A DNA stretch of 5,821 nt from Acidobacteriota bacterium (GCA_021828225.1 JAKASH010000222.1:1-5821), one strand, 5' to 3'. Numbered from the stretch's first letter, positions 1 through 5,821 are shown. The notes: a model not told the origin generated them from the sequence alone. Numbers and translations: made by a program.

Positions 1-864
1 GACGGAGGTGGCATCGAGGTGCGTGTGCCCCAGATAAACCGACAGCACTGGCAGCCATTTCTGAACGTCAGCGCCTTGTTTGTACCAGGCCGTGAGCCGA
101 TCAACGGCAAAAGTGTGGCGCAAGTCATGCAACCGGGGCTGATACCGCGCACCATCGTTACGACGAACGCCAGCTTTTTCACGGATGCGTTGGAAGGCGC
201 CCTCCAGGGTGGCCTGATTGATAGGCCTGCCGTCGCGGCTGATGAAGAAGGGCGCCTCGGGATCTTGGGGGTGTCCGTTGCGGCGACGTTTCCTGGCGTA
301 CGCCGCCAGGATTTTGGCAACTTGCCGGCTGAAGGGAACCCAGCGAGTCTTGCGGAACTTGGTTTGACGAATGAGGAGCAGTTTTTCAGGCAAGTTGACG
401 TCAGCCATAGTGAGTGAAACAACTTCCCGAACGCGGAGGCCCGTAGCGTAGAGAAGAAGCAGAATGGTACGCACCATAGCGGGGTCGATGCGGCTGCGAT
501 TCTTTTGGTAAGTGAGCGATGCATTCAGCAACGCCCGCAGTTCGAGATGGGTATAGAGGTATGGGACGAAAGCCGGCGGCCGCTTGGGAATGACCGTCGG
601 CAGAGGCGATCTGCCGATATAACCTCGGCCGATGGCATAGAGGAAGAAATGGCGTAAAGCTTGGAATTTGGCATGCCAATTCGCGGTAATGGGTCCTGTT
701 CCATTCAGGAAGCGCAGGACTTCACCGGGTTGAATATTGGACACATTCTTCTGTCGTCCCATCGCCTTCGCGAAGGCCAGGAGAATGCGCCCGTTGGTGC
801 AGAAAAGATCGCCCAAGGTTCGGCGATAGGTGATGTACGCGGTGATCGCTTTGAAGAGTTTCAT
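1..864 (-). CDS. Tyrosine recombinase/integrase, second of a tandem set (partial, runs off left edge)
   Basis: A tyrosine site-specific recombinase that would cut and rejoin DNA through a covalent 3'-phosphotyrosine. The frame is open for 288 codons from an ATG at 864 to base 1 with no stop. An N-terminal SAM-like DNA-binding domain (about residues 5-90) precedes the catalytic domain. Catalytic landmarks are Arg144 in ATGLRVREV, a Lys in the RQTKFRKTRW hairpin, the HDLR box (His246, Arg249) and LGH (His280). The nucleophilic Tyr normally lies nine residues after that His, which would be residue 289, the first codon beyond the left edge. The start overlaps the stop of the upstream recombinase (ATGA), with GGAGG six bases before it, so translation is probably coupled. 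The C-terminal motif YLGHTHLDATSV resembles recombinases found in tandem sets such as RIT elements. The family call is firm; intactness cannot be judged because the end is missing. Confidence 0.93.
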   Translation of the reverse strand, partial: MKLFKAITAYITYRRTLGDLFCTNGRILLAFAKAMGRQKNVSNIQPGEVLRFLNGTGPITANWHAKFQALRHFFLYAIGRGYIGRSPLPTVIPKRPPAFVPYLYTHLELRALLNASLTYQKNRSRIDPAMVRTILLLLYATGLRVREVVSLTMADVNLPEKLLLIRQTKFRKTRWVPFSRQVAKILAAYARKRRRNGHPQDPEAPFFISRDGRPINQATLEGAFQRIREKAGVRRNDGARYQPRLHDLRHTFAVDRLTAWYKQGADVQKWLPVLSVYLGHTHLDATSV

Positions 865-2111
865 ATCAGACCTCCGAGACTGAACCGGGCGACTTCCCGC
901 AAGCGCGGGAGATCGACCTTGGCATAGATCCGAGTGGTCTCCAGATCTCGGTGCCCCAGGTGATCAGCAATGGTCTTTAGGAGAACACCTTGATTCATCA
1001 GTCGCGTCGCGCAGGCGTGACGCAGCGAATGCGGGCCGTGATGGCGAATGGGAACATTCAAAGGTTTCCAGCGTCGACCTACGATTGCCGTGAGGGCAGG
1101 CTGGCGCAATGGAACAATGGGTGCTCGGGTGGTCAAGAAGATTTGGCGGCAGCGACTGGGAGGTCGACTCTCTTGCAGGTAGCGCAACAGGGCTTGGCCT
1201 ACGCTTGGATGGAGCGGGAACTGCTGGGGTCTCCCACCCTTGCTACGGGTGAAATGCAGTATCCCCTGCTTCCAATCCAAGTCGTCCAGGCAGAGTCGGG
1301 CTACTTCGCTGGCACGGAGACCGTAGAGGGCAAAAAGCAGCAAGATGGCCCGGTCCCGGATATCGGCACGGCGGCTTCCTTGCGTTGTGCGGATCAGACG
1401 CTTGACGTCGTCCCAAATCGGACTGGAGGGCAGTGCGGCATGTCGATAGGTGCGCGGGGCCTTAAGCACGGCGGCAATAGTCGGGCTACACCAATGGCGA
1501 CTTTCTGCAAAGCGAAAGAAAGCGCGAAGCGTGGAGACGAGGGTTTGGATGGTCCGGGGCGAATACTTTCCCTGGCCGAACTGGCGAACCAGGATGGCTT
1601 CCATTTGTGGAATGGTAATTTCAGCCAGCGTACGTCGATGCTGGCGAATTTGGTGAAGAAAGCGGCAAACTTCTCGACACCGGTAGCGGATGGTCGCTTC
1701 CGAAAAACCTCTTTCCTTTCGCATGTACTCAGCGAAAGCGACGACTTCAGGCGGGCTGGGCGGCGCTGGGGGCGTTTTGAGGAGACCGAGATAGCGAAGC
1801 CAGTTAACCGCGCACCAGAGAAAGCGGGCTTTGCTCAGCCGGGGACATCCACCCTTAAGCCGTTGGTGGTGGACTTGATGCCGCATCCAGCGTACGGCGG
1901 CTGTTTGGATCTGTTGGGGAGTGACGCGGCGCTTCTTATCGAGATTCAGGTACTTGATGACGATGAGCTGGTAAAACGCCATTCGGCGCAGAGTCGTAGG
2001 CAAAAATCCTTGTTCCGCGCAGTGCTCAAGGTAACGCACTCGCTGCTCCAGCAATGGGCTGGAGAGTTGGCGCTGAATGGCGTGCGGGCGTTCGAAAAGT
2101 CGATAGAACAT
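861..2111 (-). CDS. Tyrosine recombinase/integrase, first of a tandem set
   Basis: A 416-residue tyrosine recombinase with every catalytic residue visible: Arg266 in ALYGLRASEV, Lys291 in the SKGGRPQQF hairpin, His361 and Arg364 in HSLRH, His387 in LGH and the nucleophile Tyr396 in ETTRIYAK. A core-binding SAM-like domain lies at about residues 120-205. The N-terminal extension of about 110 residues, rich in Arg and aromatic residues, is longer than in XerC/XerD (about 300 residues in total) and probably contacts additional DNA sites. The ATG at 2111 has GGAGG seven bases upstream. The stop overlaps the next recombinase start. No partner transposase or excisionase is visible. The gene is first in its operon and reads inward from the repeat-rich element end at about 2170-2282. 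Membership in a RIT-like element is inferred from size, order and overlap; the exact subfamily is not assigned. Confidence 0.95.
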   Translation of the reverse strand: MFYRLFERPHAIQRQLSSPLLEQRVRYLEHCAEQGFLPTTLRRMAFYQLIVIKYLNLDKKRRVTPQQIQTAAVRWMRHQVHHQRLKGGCPRLSKARFLWCAVNWLRYLGLLKTPPAPPSPPEVVAFAEYMRKERGFSEATIRYRCREVCRFLHQIRQHRRTLAEITIPQMEAILVRQFGQGKYSPRTIQTLVSTLRAFFRFAESRHWCSPTIAAVLKAPRTYRHAALPSSPIWDDVKRLIRTTQGSRRADIRDRAILLLFALYGLRASEVARLCLDDLDWKQGILHFTRSKGGRPQQFPLHPSVGQALLRYLQESRPPSRCRQIFLTTRAPIVPLRQPALTAIVGRRWKPLNVPIRHHGPHSLRHACATRLMNQGVLLKTIADHLGHRDLETTRIYAKVDLPRLREVARFSLGGLI

Positions 2112-2186
2112 GGTAGAACCTCCATGGAAACGGAATTGAACGGCACTACCTATTTACAGGAAGTTAAATATTATGTGGCATAGAAA
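2112..2186 (-). other. Recombinase operon leader (non-coding end of element)
   Basis: A short non-coding stretch between the recombinase start and the end of the chimeric nuclease frame. It is more AT-rich than the surrounding genes. It contains the innermost TTATGTGGC copy (2171-2179), a possible -10 box and the GGAGG site at 2119-2123. No further open frame or strong hairpin with a T-run was seen. Confidence 0.5.
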
Positions 2187-2194
2187 CTACACAA
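2168..2194 (-). promoter_or_regulatory. Possible promoter of the recombinase operon
   Basis: Read on the minus strand, TTGTGT (2194-2189) and TAATAT (2173-2168) resemble -35 and -10 boxes with a 15-base spacer, which is shorter than the ideal 17. They lie about 60 bases upstream of the recombinase ATG in an AT-rich patch. The -10 box overlaps the innermost TTATGTGGC repeat, so a recombinase bound there could repress its own transcription. The match is weak and no experimental support is visible. Confidence 0.3.
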
Positions 2195-2279
2195 CGACTC
2201 GATCGGCGGCGGGAGGAAAAGCTCTGCGCCACATAACTGGGAACGCCACAGAAGATCTCTTATGTGGTTGGCCACATAA
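2171..2279. repeat. Cluster of TTATGTGG/CCACATAA repeats at the element end
   Basis: Copies are TTATGTGGC at 2171-2179, GCCACATAA at 2228-2236, TTATGTGG at 2260-2267 and GCCACATAA at 2271-2279. An imperfect GCCACAGAA lies at 2245-2253. Four exact copies of an 8-mer in about 110 bases, in both orientations, is far more than chance. The outer pair forms the junction palindrome. The inner copies resemble accessory (arm-type) recombinase sites. Binding by the adjacent recombinases is inferred. Confidence 0.8.
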
Positions 2280-3038
2280 GAGGTCGATAACAACGTAGGC
2301 CCGGAGCTTGAGGTGGTAAAAGAGCAGATCGATGCGAAATTCCTGGCCGCCGACTTCCAGCGGGTATTGACTCCCGACAAAAGCGAATCCGACACCCAGC
2401 TCCAGGAGGAAATCCCGAATGTGTTCAATAAGGCCACGTTCAAGCTCGCGTTCCTGGGCTTCCTTTCCGAGACTCAGGAAATCGAAGTTGTAGGGGTCCT
2501 TGATGATCTGCTGGGCAAGTTCAGACTGAGGGGTCGGAAGCGCCTGGGCGAAATTAGTCAGCGCCTTGCCTTGCCGGCGGTAAAGTCCGCTCTCAATTTG
2601 ATGGACCAGAACATTCCTGCTCCAGCCATTCTCGATAGCCTGGCGAATGTACCACTCGCGTTCAGCGGGGACCTTGACATAGTCGAGTATGCGGACAATG
2701 TGCCCCCACGGAATTTGTGCAACAAGCTGTTGCACAATTGGCTCCTCGGGCCAGGCCTCAGCGAAGGCCCGCATGTATTTGAGGTTGCGGGGCGAAAAGC
2801 CGGTCATATGAGGGAAGGCCTTGCGCAGGTCGGCTGCCAGCCGGTCGATAACCTTCGCTCCCCATCCCTGTTCCTTTTGGCGTGTCAGGATGTCCTTGCC
2901 GATGCTCCAGTAGAGCAAGACGAGTTCGCGATTGACCGAGAGCGCCGCACGAAGCTGCGCATGCTGGATGCGATCCTTCAACTCCTTGAAGAAGCTGTCG
3001 TACCCCTTCGGGGCAATTAACCGCGTGTTCGCACTCAA
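2187..3038 (-). pseudogene. DUF1016/YhcG-type PD-(D/E)XK nuclease, 3' end replaced by mobile-element DNA
   Basis: Residues 1-252 match the DUF1016 (YhcG) family: an N-terminal helical domain (about 10-160; LYWSIGKDI, FSPRNLKYMR, PWGHI, WYIRQAIENGWSRN) and the start of a PD-(D/E)XK nuclease fold (about 175 onward; YNFDFL, FVGSQYPLEVGG, FRIDLLFYHLKLRAYVVID). Asp237 is the first catalytic acid. The family continues VVI(E/D)LK followed by about 80-100 more residues. Here the frame reads IDLLCGQ from 251, so the catalytic Lys at 254 and the rest of the fold are gone. Residues 254-283 come from the element end. The start is TTG at 3038, with GGAGG six bases upstream and an in-frame stop before it. 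It overlaps the preceding stop as TTGA. Family members are uncharacterised or linked to DNA processing and restriction loci. The product is expected to be inactive. Confidence 0.85.
2257..2282. repeat. Perfect palindrome at the element/nuclease junction, candidate recombination core site
   Basis: CTCTTATGTGG (2257-2267) and CCACATAAGAG (2272-2282) are exact reverse complements separated by TTGG. Read as a tyrosine-recombinase core site, this gives two inverted binding arms around a central region of about six bases (GTTGGC), close to the usual 6-8 base strand-exchange spacer. It sits exactly where the nuclease coding sequence loses its family motif. No T-run follows, so a terminator is unlikely. 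Confidence 0.8.
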
Positions 3039-3322
3039 TGGATTCCTCCGTCTTCATGGGCGACTGAAGGTACCTTAAAAACTGGCGTTCCTTCGCATGG
3101 CATTCGATATGCCGGAATGGGAACGGGCTCGATCACAACAGCAGAACCGTGAAACAGCGTATCAGTGCTGAGCGCATTGTCGAAACAGATGTTCAAAACG
3201 GCGTTGGCTCCGAGAGCTTCGGTCTGGTTCAGGAGGCCTTCAAAGGTTTCGCTCTGAGCTGTGCCCTTGAAAGCAACTATCTTGTAGCCCTCAATGGATG
3301 ACGCCGTCGTCGCAAAAATCAT
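3035..3322 (-). CDS. YbjQ-like (DUF74, heavy-metal-binding domain family) small protein
   Basis: A 95-residue soluble protein resembling the YbjQ/DUF74 family, small oligomeric proteins of unsettled function, often named heavy-metal-binding without strong proof. Family-like features are the N-terminal IFATTASSIEGYKIV strand, a short helix, ALGANAVLNICFD (about 36-48) and the final strand FHGSAVVIEP (57-66). The central helix is shorter than in E. coli YbjQ. A Pro-rich tail from about 68 has no recognised match. The ATG at 3322 was chosen over an upstream start at 3400 because homology begins there, AGGGGG lies seven bases before it, and it follows the preceding gene's stop by 11 bases. The longer form would overlap that gene by 67 bases. 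Its stop overlaps the TTG start of the nuclease, so the two are probably co-translated. Confidence 0.78.
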   Translation of the reverse strand: MIFATTASSIEGYKIVAFKGTAQSETFEGLLNQTEALGANAVLNICFDNALSTDTLFHGSAVVIEPVPIPAYRMPCEGTPVFKVPSVAHEDGGIH

Positions 3323-3333
3323 GGCCGCGCCCC

Positions 3334-3834
3334 CTAAATCAGGTGTGGTTGGGATGGCGCTGACACCTCCACTTGAATGACGTGCCCGCATCGCCGGCAC
3401 ATGAACGAACGGTCCCAGGCGCGGTATCGCTTCGGGAAGACCCGAGAGTTATACCAGACGACGAATCCTAGGACGAAAACGAGAAAGCCAAGATACGACC
3501 ATCCAAGCCAGTTGAGCTGGTGCTTGAAATTCCGTTGGTAGCCAAGGAACGTGTGTGCATACCCCAGGGCGAATTCGAGGACCATGAGACCAATCAAACC
3601 GCCAACGACGGATTTCCAGTAGGACCACTTGTGCGGCGGTGCGATCCTGTTCGACAGCTTGGTCTGGATTTCGCCCTTGGTTCTGGCCCGCCCCAGGACA
3701 AGGTCGGCTCCTCCCGTCCCAATCGCCAGGCCCAGCCCGCCTGAGCGGGCGTGAAGCGTTGACGAGCCTTGCTCGTAAACGAGCGAAAGCTTTATAAATT
3801 CGGTTGATTCGCATCGCAGACATTCCATGCTCAT
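3334..3834 (-). CDS. Small two-pass membrane protein with a split zinc ribbon
   Basis: A 166-residue protein with no named function. It begins with a CxxC knuckle (Cys5, Cys8), followed by a Gly-rich linker with GGLGLAIGTGG, then APP. Two hydrophobic segments follow (about 72-93 and 108-130), then a CxxCGH knuckle (Cys146, Cys149). The two CxxC pairs could form one zinc ribbon if both ends lie on the cytosolic side of a membrane hairpin; this is inferred. Similar zinc-ribbon membrane proteins occur as hypothetical proteins in many bacteria. The ATG at 3834 is preferred to the TTG at 3849 because GAGGTG (3844-3839) is placed correctly for it; this site overlaps the upstream stop codon. It follows the methyltransferase gene by eight bases, suggesting co-expression. 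Confidence 0.8.
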   Translation of the reverse strand: MSMECLRCESTEFIKLSLVYEQGSSTLHARSGGLGLAIGTGGADLVLGRARTKGEIQTKLSNRIAPPHKWSYWKSVVGGLIGLMVLEFALGYAHTFLGYQRNFKHQLNWLGWSYLGFLVFVLGFVVWYNSRVFPKRYRAWDRSFMCRRCGHVIQVEVSAPSQPHLI

Positions 3835-3842
3835 TTTGCACC

Positions 3843-4505
3843 TCACCAAAGGCCAGGAATAAGCCGGTAACGAGCTGCTCCGGCATATTCAGAGTAATCT
3901 GGAAGATATTTTCTCAGGAGCTCGTCCTCCTTTAACACTCGCCTCAGAATCAGCAGCGAATAGCAAACCGCCGGAATTAACGCGACCACAGAACCAAGTG
4001 CCAACGCGGTTGTCGGCATACTGATTATCATTGCGAGATACCCCGGATGCCGGATGTGCCGGTAGGGACCGTGGGTGATGACCTCGTGGCCCCGTTCAGT
4101 CTGAATCCGGATCGCAGTTGAGAAGAAGGGATTCACTGCCATTGCCCAGATCTGAAGCCCCGCTGCCAGCAGTAGAACGATAAGTGCTGCTAATTGTGAT
4201 GCCGCACCAATGGCGCGGGCCCAATGGAGACGGCCCGCGTCGAGGGCGGCAATGCTCACAGTCACCAGGAAGAGAAGACTCGCGGCCACGCGAGAGGCAG
4301 GGTCCAGTTCTTCAGGACGGGGCTTCCTACGCCCACCGTCCCGTGAAGAGTAGGTGGCCAATGTGCGCGCAAGGGCAGTGCCTGCAAAAACGACAAGGTA
4401 TGCATCGAGCATTAGTGAATAAGCTCTCCCCGTGCACAGGAACAGGATTCCGGCAAGAACCGATGTCGACAGAAGCCATCGAGCAAGCGGCATCGTTTGA
4501 GTCAT
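3843..4505 (-). CDS. ICMT/PEMT-family integral membrane methyltransferase
   Basis: A 220-residue polytopic membrane protein of the isoprenylcysteine carboxyl methyltransferase (ICMT)-like family, which uses S-adenosylmethionine to methylate lipophilic substrates. About five to six hydrophobic segments are visible (roughly 9-25, 30-47, 73-90, 102-124, 157-187). The C-terminal SAM-binding signature is complete: NPFFS (125-129), HGPYRHIRHPGY (145-156), the EDEL acidic motif (193-196) and DYSEY followed by RLIPGLW to the end. Bacterial members have varied or unknown substrates, and prenylcysteine methylation should not be assumed. The ATG overlaps the primase stop (ATGA), with GAGGTGA just upstream (4516-4510). 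It is unusual directly behind a conjugation ATPase and a primase. The family is clear; the substrate is unknown. Confidence 0.88.
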   Translation of the reverse strand: MTQTMPLARWLLSTSVLAGILFLCTGRAYSLMLDAYLVVFAGTALARTLATYSSRDGGRRKPRPEELDPASRVAASLLFLVTVSIAALDAGRLHWARAIGAASQLAALIVLLLAAGLQIWAMAVNPFFSTAIRIQTERGHEVITHGPYRHIRHPGYLAMIISMPTTALALGSVVALIPAVCYSLLILRRVLKEDELLRKYLPDYSEYAGAARYRLIPGLW

Positions 4506-5548
4506 GGCGTCACCTCGAATCCCAAGCGTTGGACGTGCTGCTCGGACACTGAGCGGTCGGTCGGCCGCTGTTCGTTGCTCCTTCCGACCTTCGCCATGAA
4601 CTCCTGGACCGTCTGCCGGGCGTATTCTTCTGCGTTCTGGTGGGGGTTTGGAGGGAACTGACGGATGGCATGCACCACGGCTTCAGGATTATCCCCGCGT
4701 GCAAGAGCCACACGTGCATAGGCTCGTGTGACAGTTCGTCGAGCGTAATACGCGGGCCGTGGCTTGTCGTAACGATAATCTTCGAGCCGCTGGATCAGAA
4801 CGGCCATCGACTCTCCGTTCTTTAGTCGATCCTGAGCCCAGCGCCAGTCGTGGTCTGATGGAGTGCGCCTCGCCGCAGTTCCCTGGCGGCCTGAGTGAGT
4901 ATTTGTCCGCTCCTGTTGCAAGGCCCGATCGTGAGCGATCGTCAGCTTGAAATCTGAGAGCCGGTAGGTCGCTGCGGCAAGTTCCAGCATTTCTACTTTG
5001 TAGTCCTGCTGGTACTTCTTGTTATAAAAGCCCGGAAGACGCAGGACACGGGTGGAATCGGTAGCAGCCGGATCCCCACCAAATCTGCTGACCATAACCC
5101 TCTGGAGATTCTCTGCCTCGGCCTGTCCCATTCCTTCGACCTTCCAGATCACCTGGTATTTCCCTGGCGAGGTCGAGAGAATGTAGTTCGGCTGGGGAAT
5201 TTCATTGCTTGCCTTTATGGCTGCAAGCGACCGGTTTCCCTCCTTGTCGAGATCGAGATAGACGTGCCGGATGGCCGCCACATCCGCTTTGGTGCGGTTG
5301 CGGGTATCCTCGCGAAGGGAGTTATAGGAGATATAGATGTTCGCTCCCTGCGCGTTCTCGTGCCGTAGCCAGGCCTGCCAACTTTCGCTTGCCAGCTTCT
5401 CCGCCGTCGTTACCCGCTGGACCTTTCGGCCCGTGTCGCGGTTCAGGACCAGAACAGCAATACGGTCATTGGGTTCGAAGTTTCGGCGAATGTATTCCTC
5501 GGGCGTCAGGGCGTTCTCGCGATCCGGGTTTTGTTCTAGCGCAGGCAT
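4502..5548 (-). CDS. RepB-type plasmid DNA primase (archaeo-eukaryotic primase fold)
   Basis: A 348-residue protein matching RepB-like primases, which make primers for replication of plasmids or transferred single strands. The catalytic core spans about residues 25-195. The metal-binding pair is Asp99 and Asp101 in HVYLDLD. A strand follows with ILSTSPGKYQVIW (123-135), a nucleotide-binding element of this fold. DPAATDST (159-166) and RLPGFYNKK (170-178) are conserved in RepB primases. The C-terminal part (about 225-320) is helical and rich in Arg, Tyr and Ala, probably for template binding. The ATG at 5548 has GAGGTGA seven bases upstream and lies inside the end of the ATPase gene (13-base overlap), while its stop overlaps the methyltransferase start. 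The setting points to a primase made with the conjugation machinery. No helicase or relaxase domain is seen in this protein. Confidence 0.87.
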   Translation of the reverse strand: MPALEQNPDRENALTPEEYIRRNFEPNDRIAVLVLNRDTGRKVQRVTTAEKLASESWQAWLRHENAQGANIYISYNSLREDTRNRTKADVAAIRHVYLDLDKEGNRSLAAIKASNEIPQPNYILSTSPGKYQVIWKVEGMGQAEAENLQRVMVSRFGGDPAATDSTRVLRLPGFYNKKYQQDYKVEMLELAAATYRLSDFKLTIAHDRALQQERTNTHSGRQGTAARRTPSDHDWRWAQDRLKNGESMAVLIQRLEDYRYDKPRPAYYARRTVTRAYARVALARGDNPEAVVHAIRQFPPNPHQNAEEYARQTVQEFMAKVGRSNEQRPTDRSVSEQHVQRLGFEVTP

Positions 5549-5821
5549 GGGGCTGTCACCTCGCGGGTGTAAATAGGTTTCAATTCGTACCGGTCCTGCT
5601 CAGGGTCATAACCCCTGATTTCGAGAGCCTCCGAGACGAACCTCTGCCCTAGCCGGCGTTCAAGCTGGATGATGGCATTGAGCGAGTCGGCTATGTTGGT
5701 CTTGATGGCGCGATAGGGCAGCTCGATCCCGCTCTGCAAGACGCAACTGGTAAACCGGGCAAGTCCCTGGGCGGCGGAATTGGCGTGAACGGTTGAAAGC
5801 GTCCCGGAATGGCCTGTGTTC
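5536..5821 (-). CDS. VirB11/TrbB/CpaF-family secretion ATPase, C-terminal fragment (runs off right edge)
   Basis: Ninety-four residues of a hexameric traffic ATPase that powers type IV secretion or conjugative pili at the inner membrane. The fragment opens with NTGHSGTLSTVHANS, the His-box motif of VirB11/GspE-type ATPases. LPYRAIKTNIADSLNAIIQ and a terminal GYDPEQDRYELKPIY follow, as in TrbB and CpaF C-termini. The frame is open to the right edge, so a start within the window (such as the TTG at 5739) would be false. The Walker A and B motifs lie outside. Its tail overlaps the primase start by 13 bases. TrbB-type conjugation ATPase is favoured over a CpaF pilus ATPase because of the following plasmid primase; sequence alone does not settle this. 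Confidence 0.88.
   Translation of the reverse strand, partial: NTGHSGTLSTVHANSAAQGLARFTSCVLQSGIELPYRAIKTNIADSLNAIIQLERRLGQRFVSEALEIRGYDPEQDRYELKPIYTREVTAPCLR

Larger units (their letters stand above)
1..2282. mobile_element. RIT-like tyrosine-recombinase element, right end (left end outside window)
   Basis: Two stop/start-overlapping tyrosine recombinases sit next to a cluster of inverted TTATGTGG/CCACATAA repeats, and the cluster abuts the point where the nuclease gene stops matching its family. Together these mark an integrated element whose right boundary is near 2279-2283. Recombinase-in-trio elements carry three overlapping tyrosine recombinase genes between terminal inverted repeats, so a third gene and a matching end are expected to the left. 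Alternatives are a two-recombinase element or a Tn554-like transposon (TnpA/TnpB are tyrosine recombinases). The boundary is inferred from the break in protein similarity and was not measured against an empty site. Confidence 0.72.

Noticed and set aside
19..417. Plus-strand open frame opposite the second recombinase
   Set aside because: It is antisense to the HDLR and LGH motifs of a genuine recombinase and has no recognisable family.
990..2183. Long plus-strand open frame (397 codons) opposite the first recombinase
   Set aside because: It is fully antisense to a gene with all catalytic motifs, has no recognisable domain, and its composition follows from the opposite strand.
2257..2282. Palindrome read as a transcription terminator
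   Set aside because: No T-run follows on either strand, and the motif recurs as separate half-sites nearby, which fits recombinase sites better.
2313..3020. Plus-strand open frame (235 codons) opposite the nuclease gene
   Set aside because: It is antisense to clear DUF1016 homology, with no domain match or credible start context.
2758..3057. Minus-strand ATG frame (99 codons) starting just upstream of the nuclease
   Set aside because: It overlaps the N-terminal half of the nuclease in another frame and has low-complexity composition without homology. The GGAGG fits the nuclease TTG better.
3771..3784. Short inverted repeat GCTCG-TAAA-CGAGC
   Set aside because: It is only a 5-base stem inside the zinc-ribbon protein coding region, with no T-run, and is expected by chance.
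5209..5652. Plus-strand open frame (147 codons) opposite the primase and ATPase genes
   Set aside because: It is a Pro/Arg/Cys-rich shadow of two well-supported minus-strand genes.
5536..5739. Separate 67-residue gene starting at a TTG
   Set aside because: The frame stays open to the window edge and the added residues form the VirB11-type His box, so this is the interior of a larger ATPase.

Overview
The window suggests a bacterial accessory region. It shows the tail of a conjugation operon that has been interrupted by a tyrosine-recombinase mobile element. All supported genes lie on the minus strand, so transcription runs from the right edge to the left. Base composition is moderately GC-rich and every gene has a clear purine-rich Shine-Dalgarno site. 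No rRNA, tRNA or other host marker is present. The genus cannot be named; a soil-type Acidobacteriota or proteobacterial host would fit, but this is only an impression.

Right part (5821 to about 2283), in transcription order: the C-terminal end of a VirB11/TrbB/CpaF-type secretion ATPase; a RepB-type plasmid primase; an ICMT-family membrane methyltransferase; a small membrane protein with a zinc ribbon split around two membrane segments; a short YbjQ-like protein; and a DUF1016/YhcG-type PD-(D/E)XK nuclease. The genes overlap by 4 to 13 bases or are separated by 8 to 11 bases, which indicates one translationally coupled operon. The ATPase and primase point to a conjugative plasmid or integrative conjugative element. 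The four genes after them look like accessory cargo.

Left part (about 2282 to 1): the nuclease gene loses similarity to its family within the catalytic motif, between the Asp (residue 252) and the expected Lys (residue 254). At that point lies a perfect palindrome with 11-base arms, followed by more copies of the motif TTATGTGG/CCACATAA. This appears to be one end of a mobile element. Next comes a leader with a possible promoter, then two tyrosine recombinases joined by an ATGA overlap. The second runs off the left edge just before its catalytic tyrosine. The layout matches recombinase-in-trio (RIT)-like elements, in which a third recombinase would lie further left. The other end of the element and the rest of the nuclease gene are not in the window.
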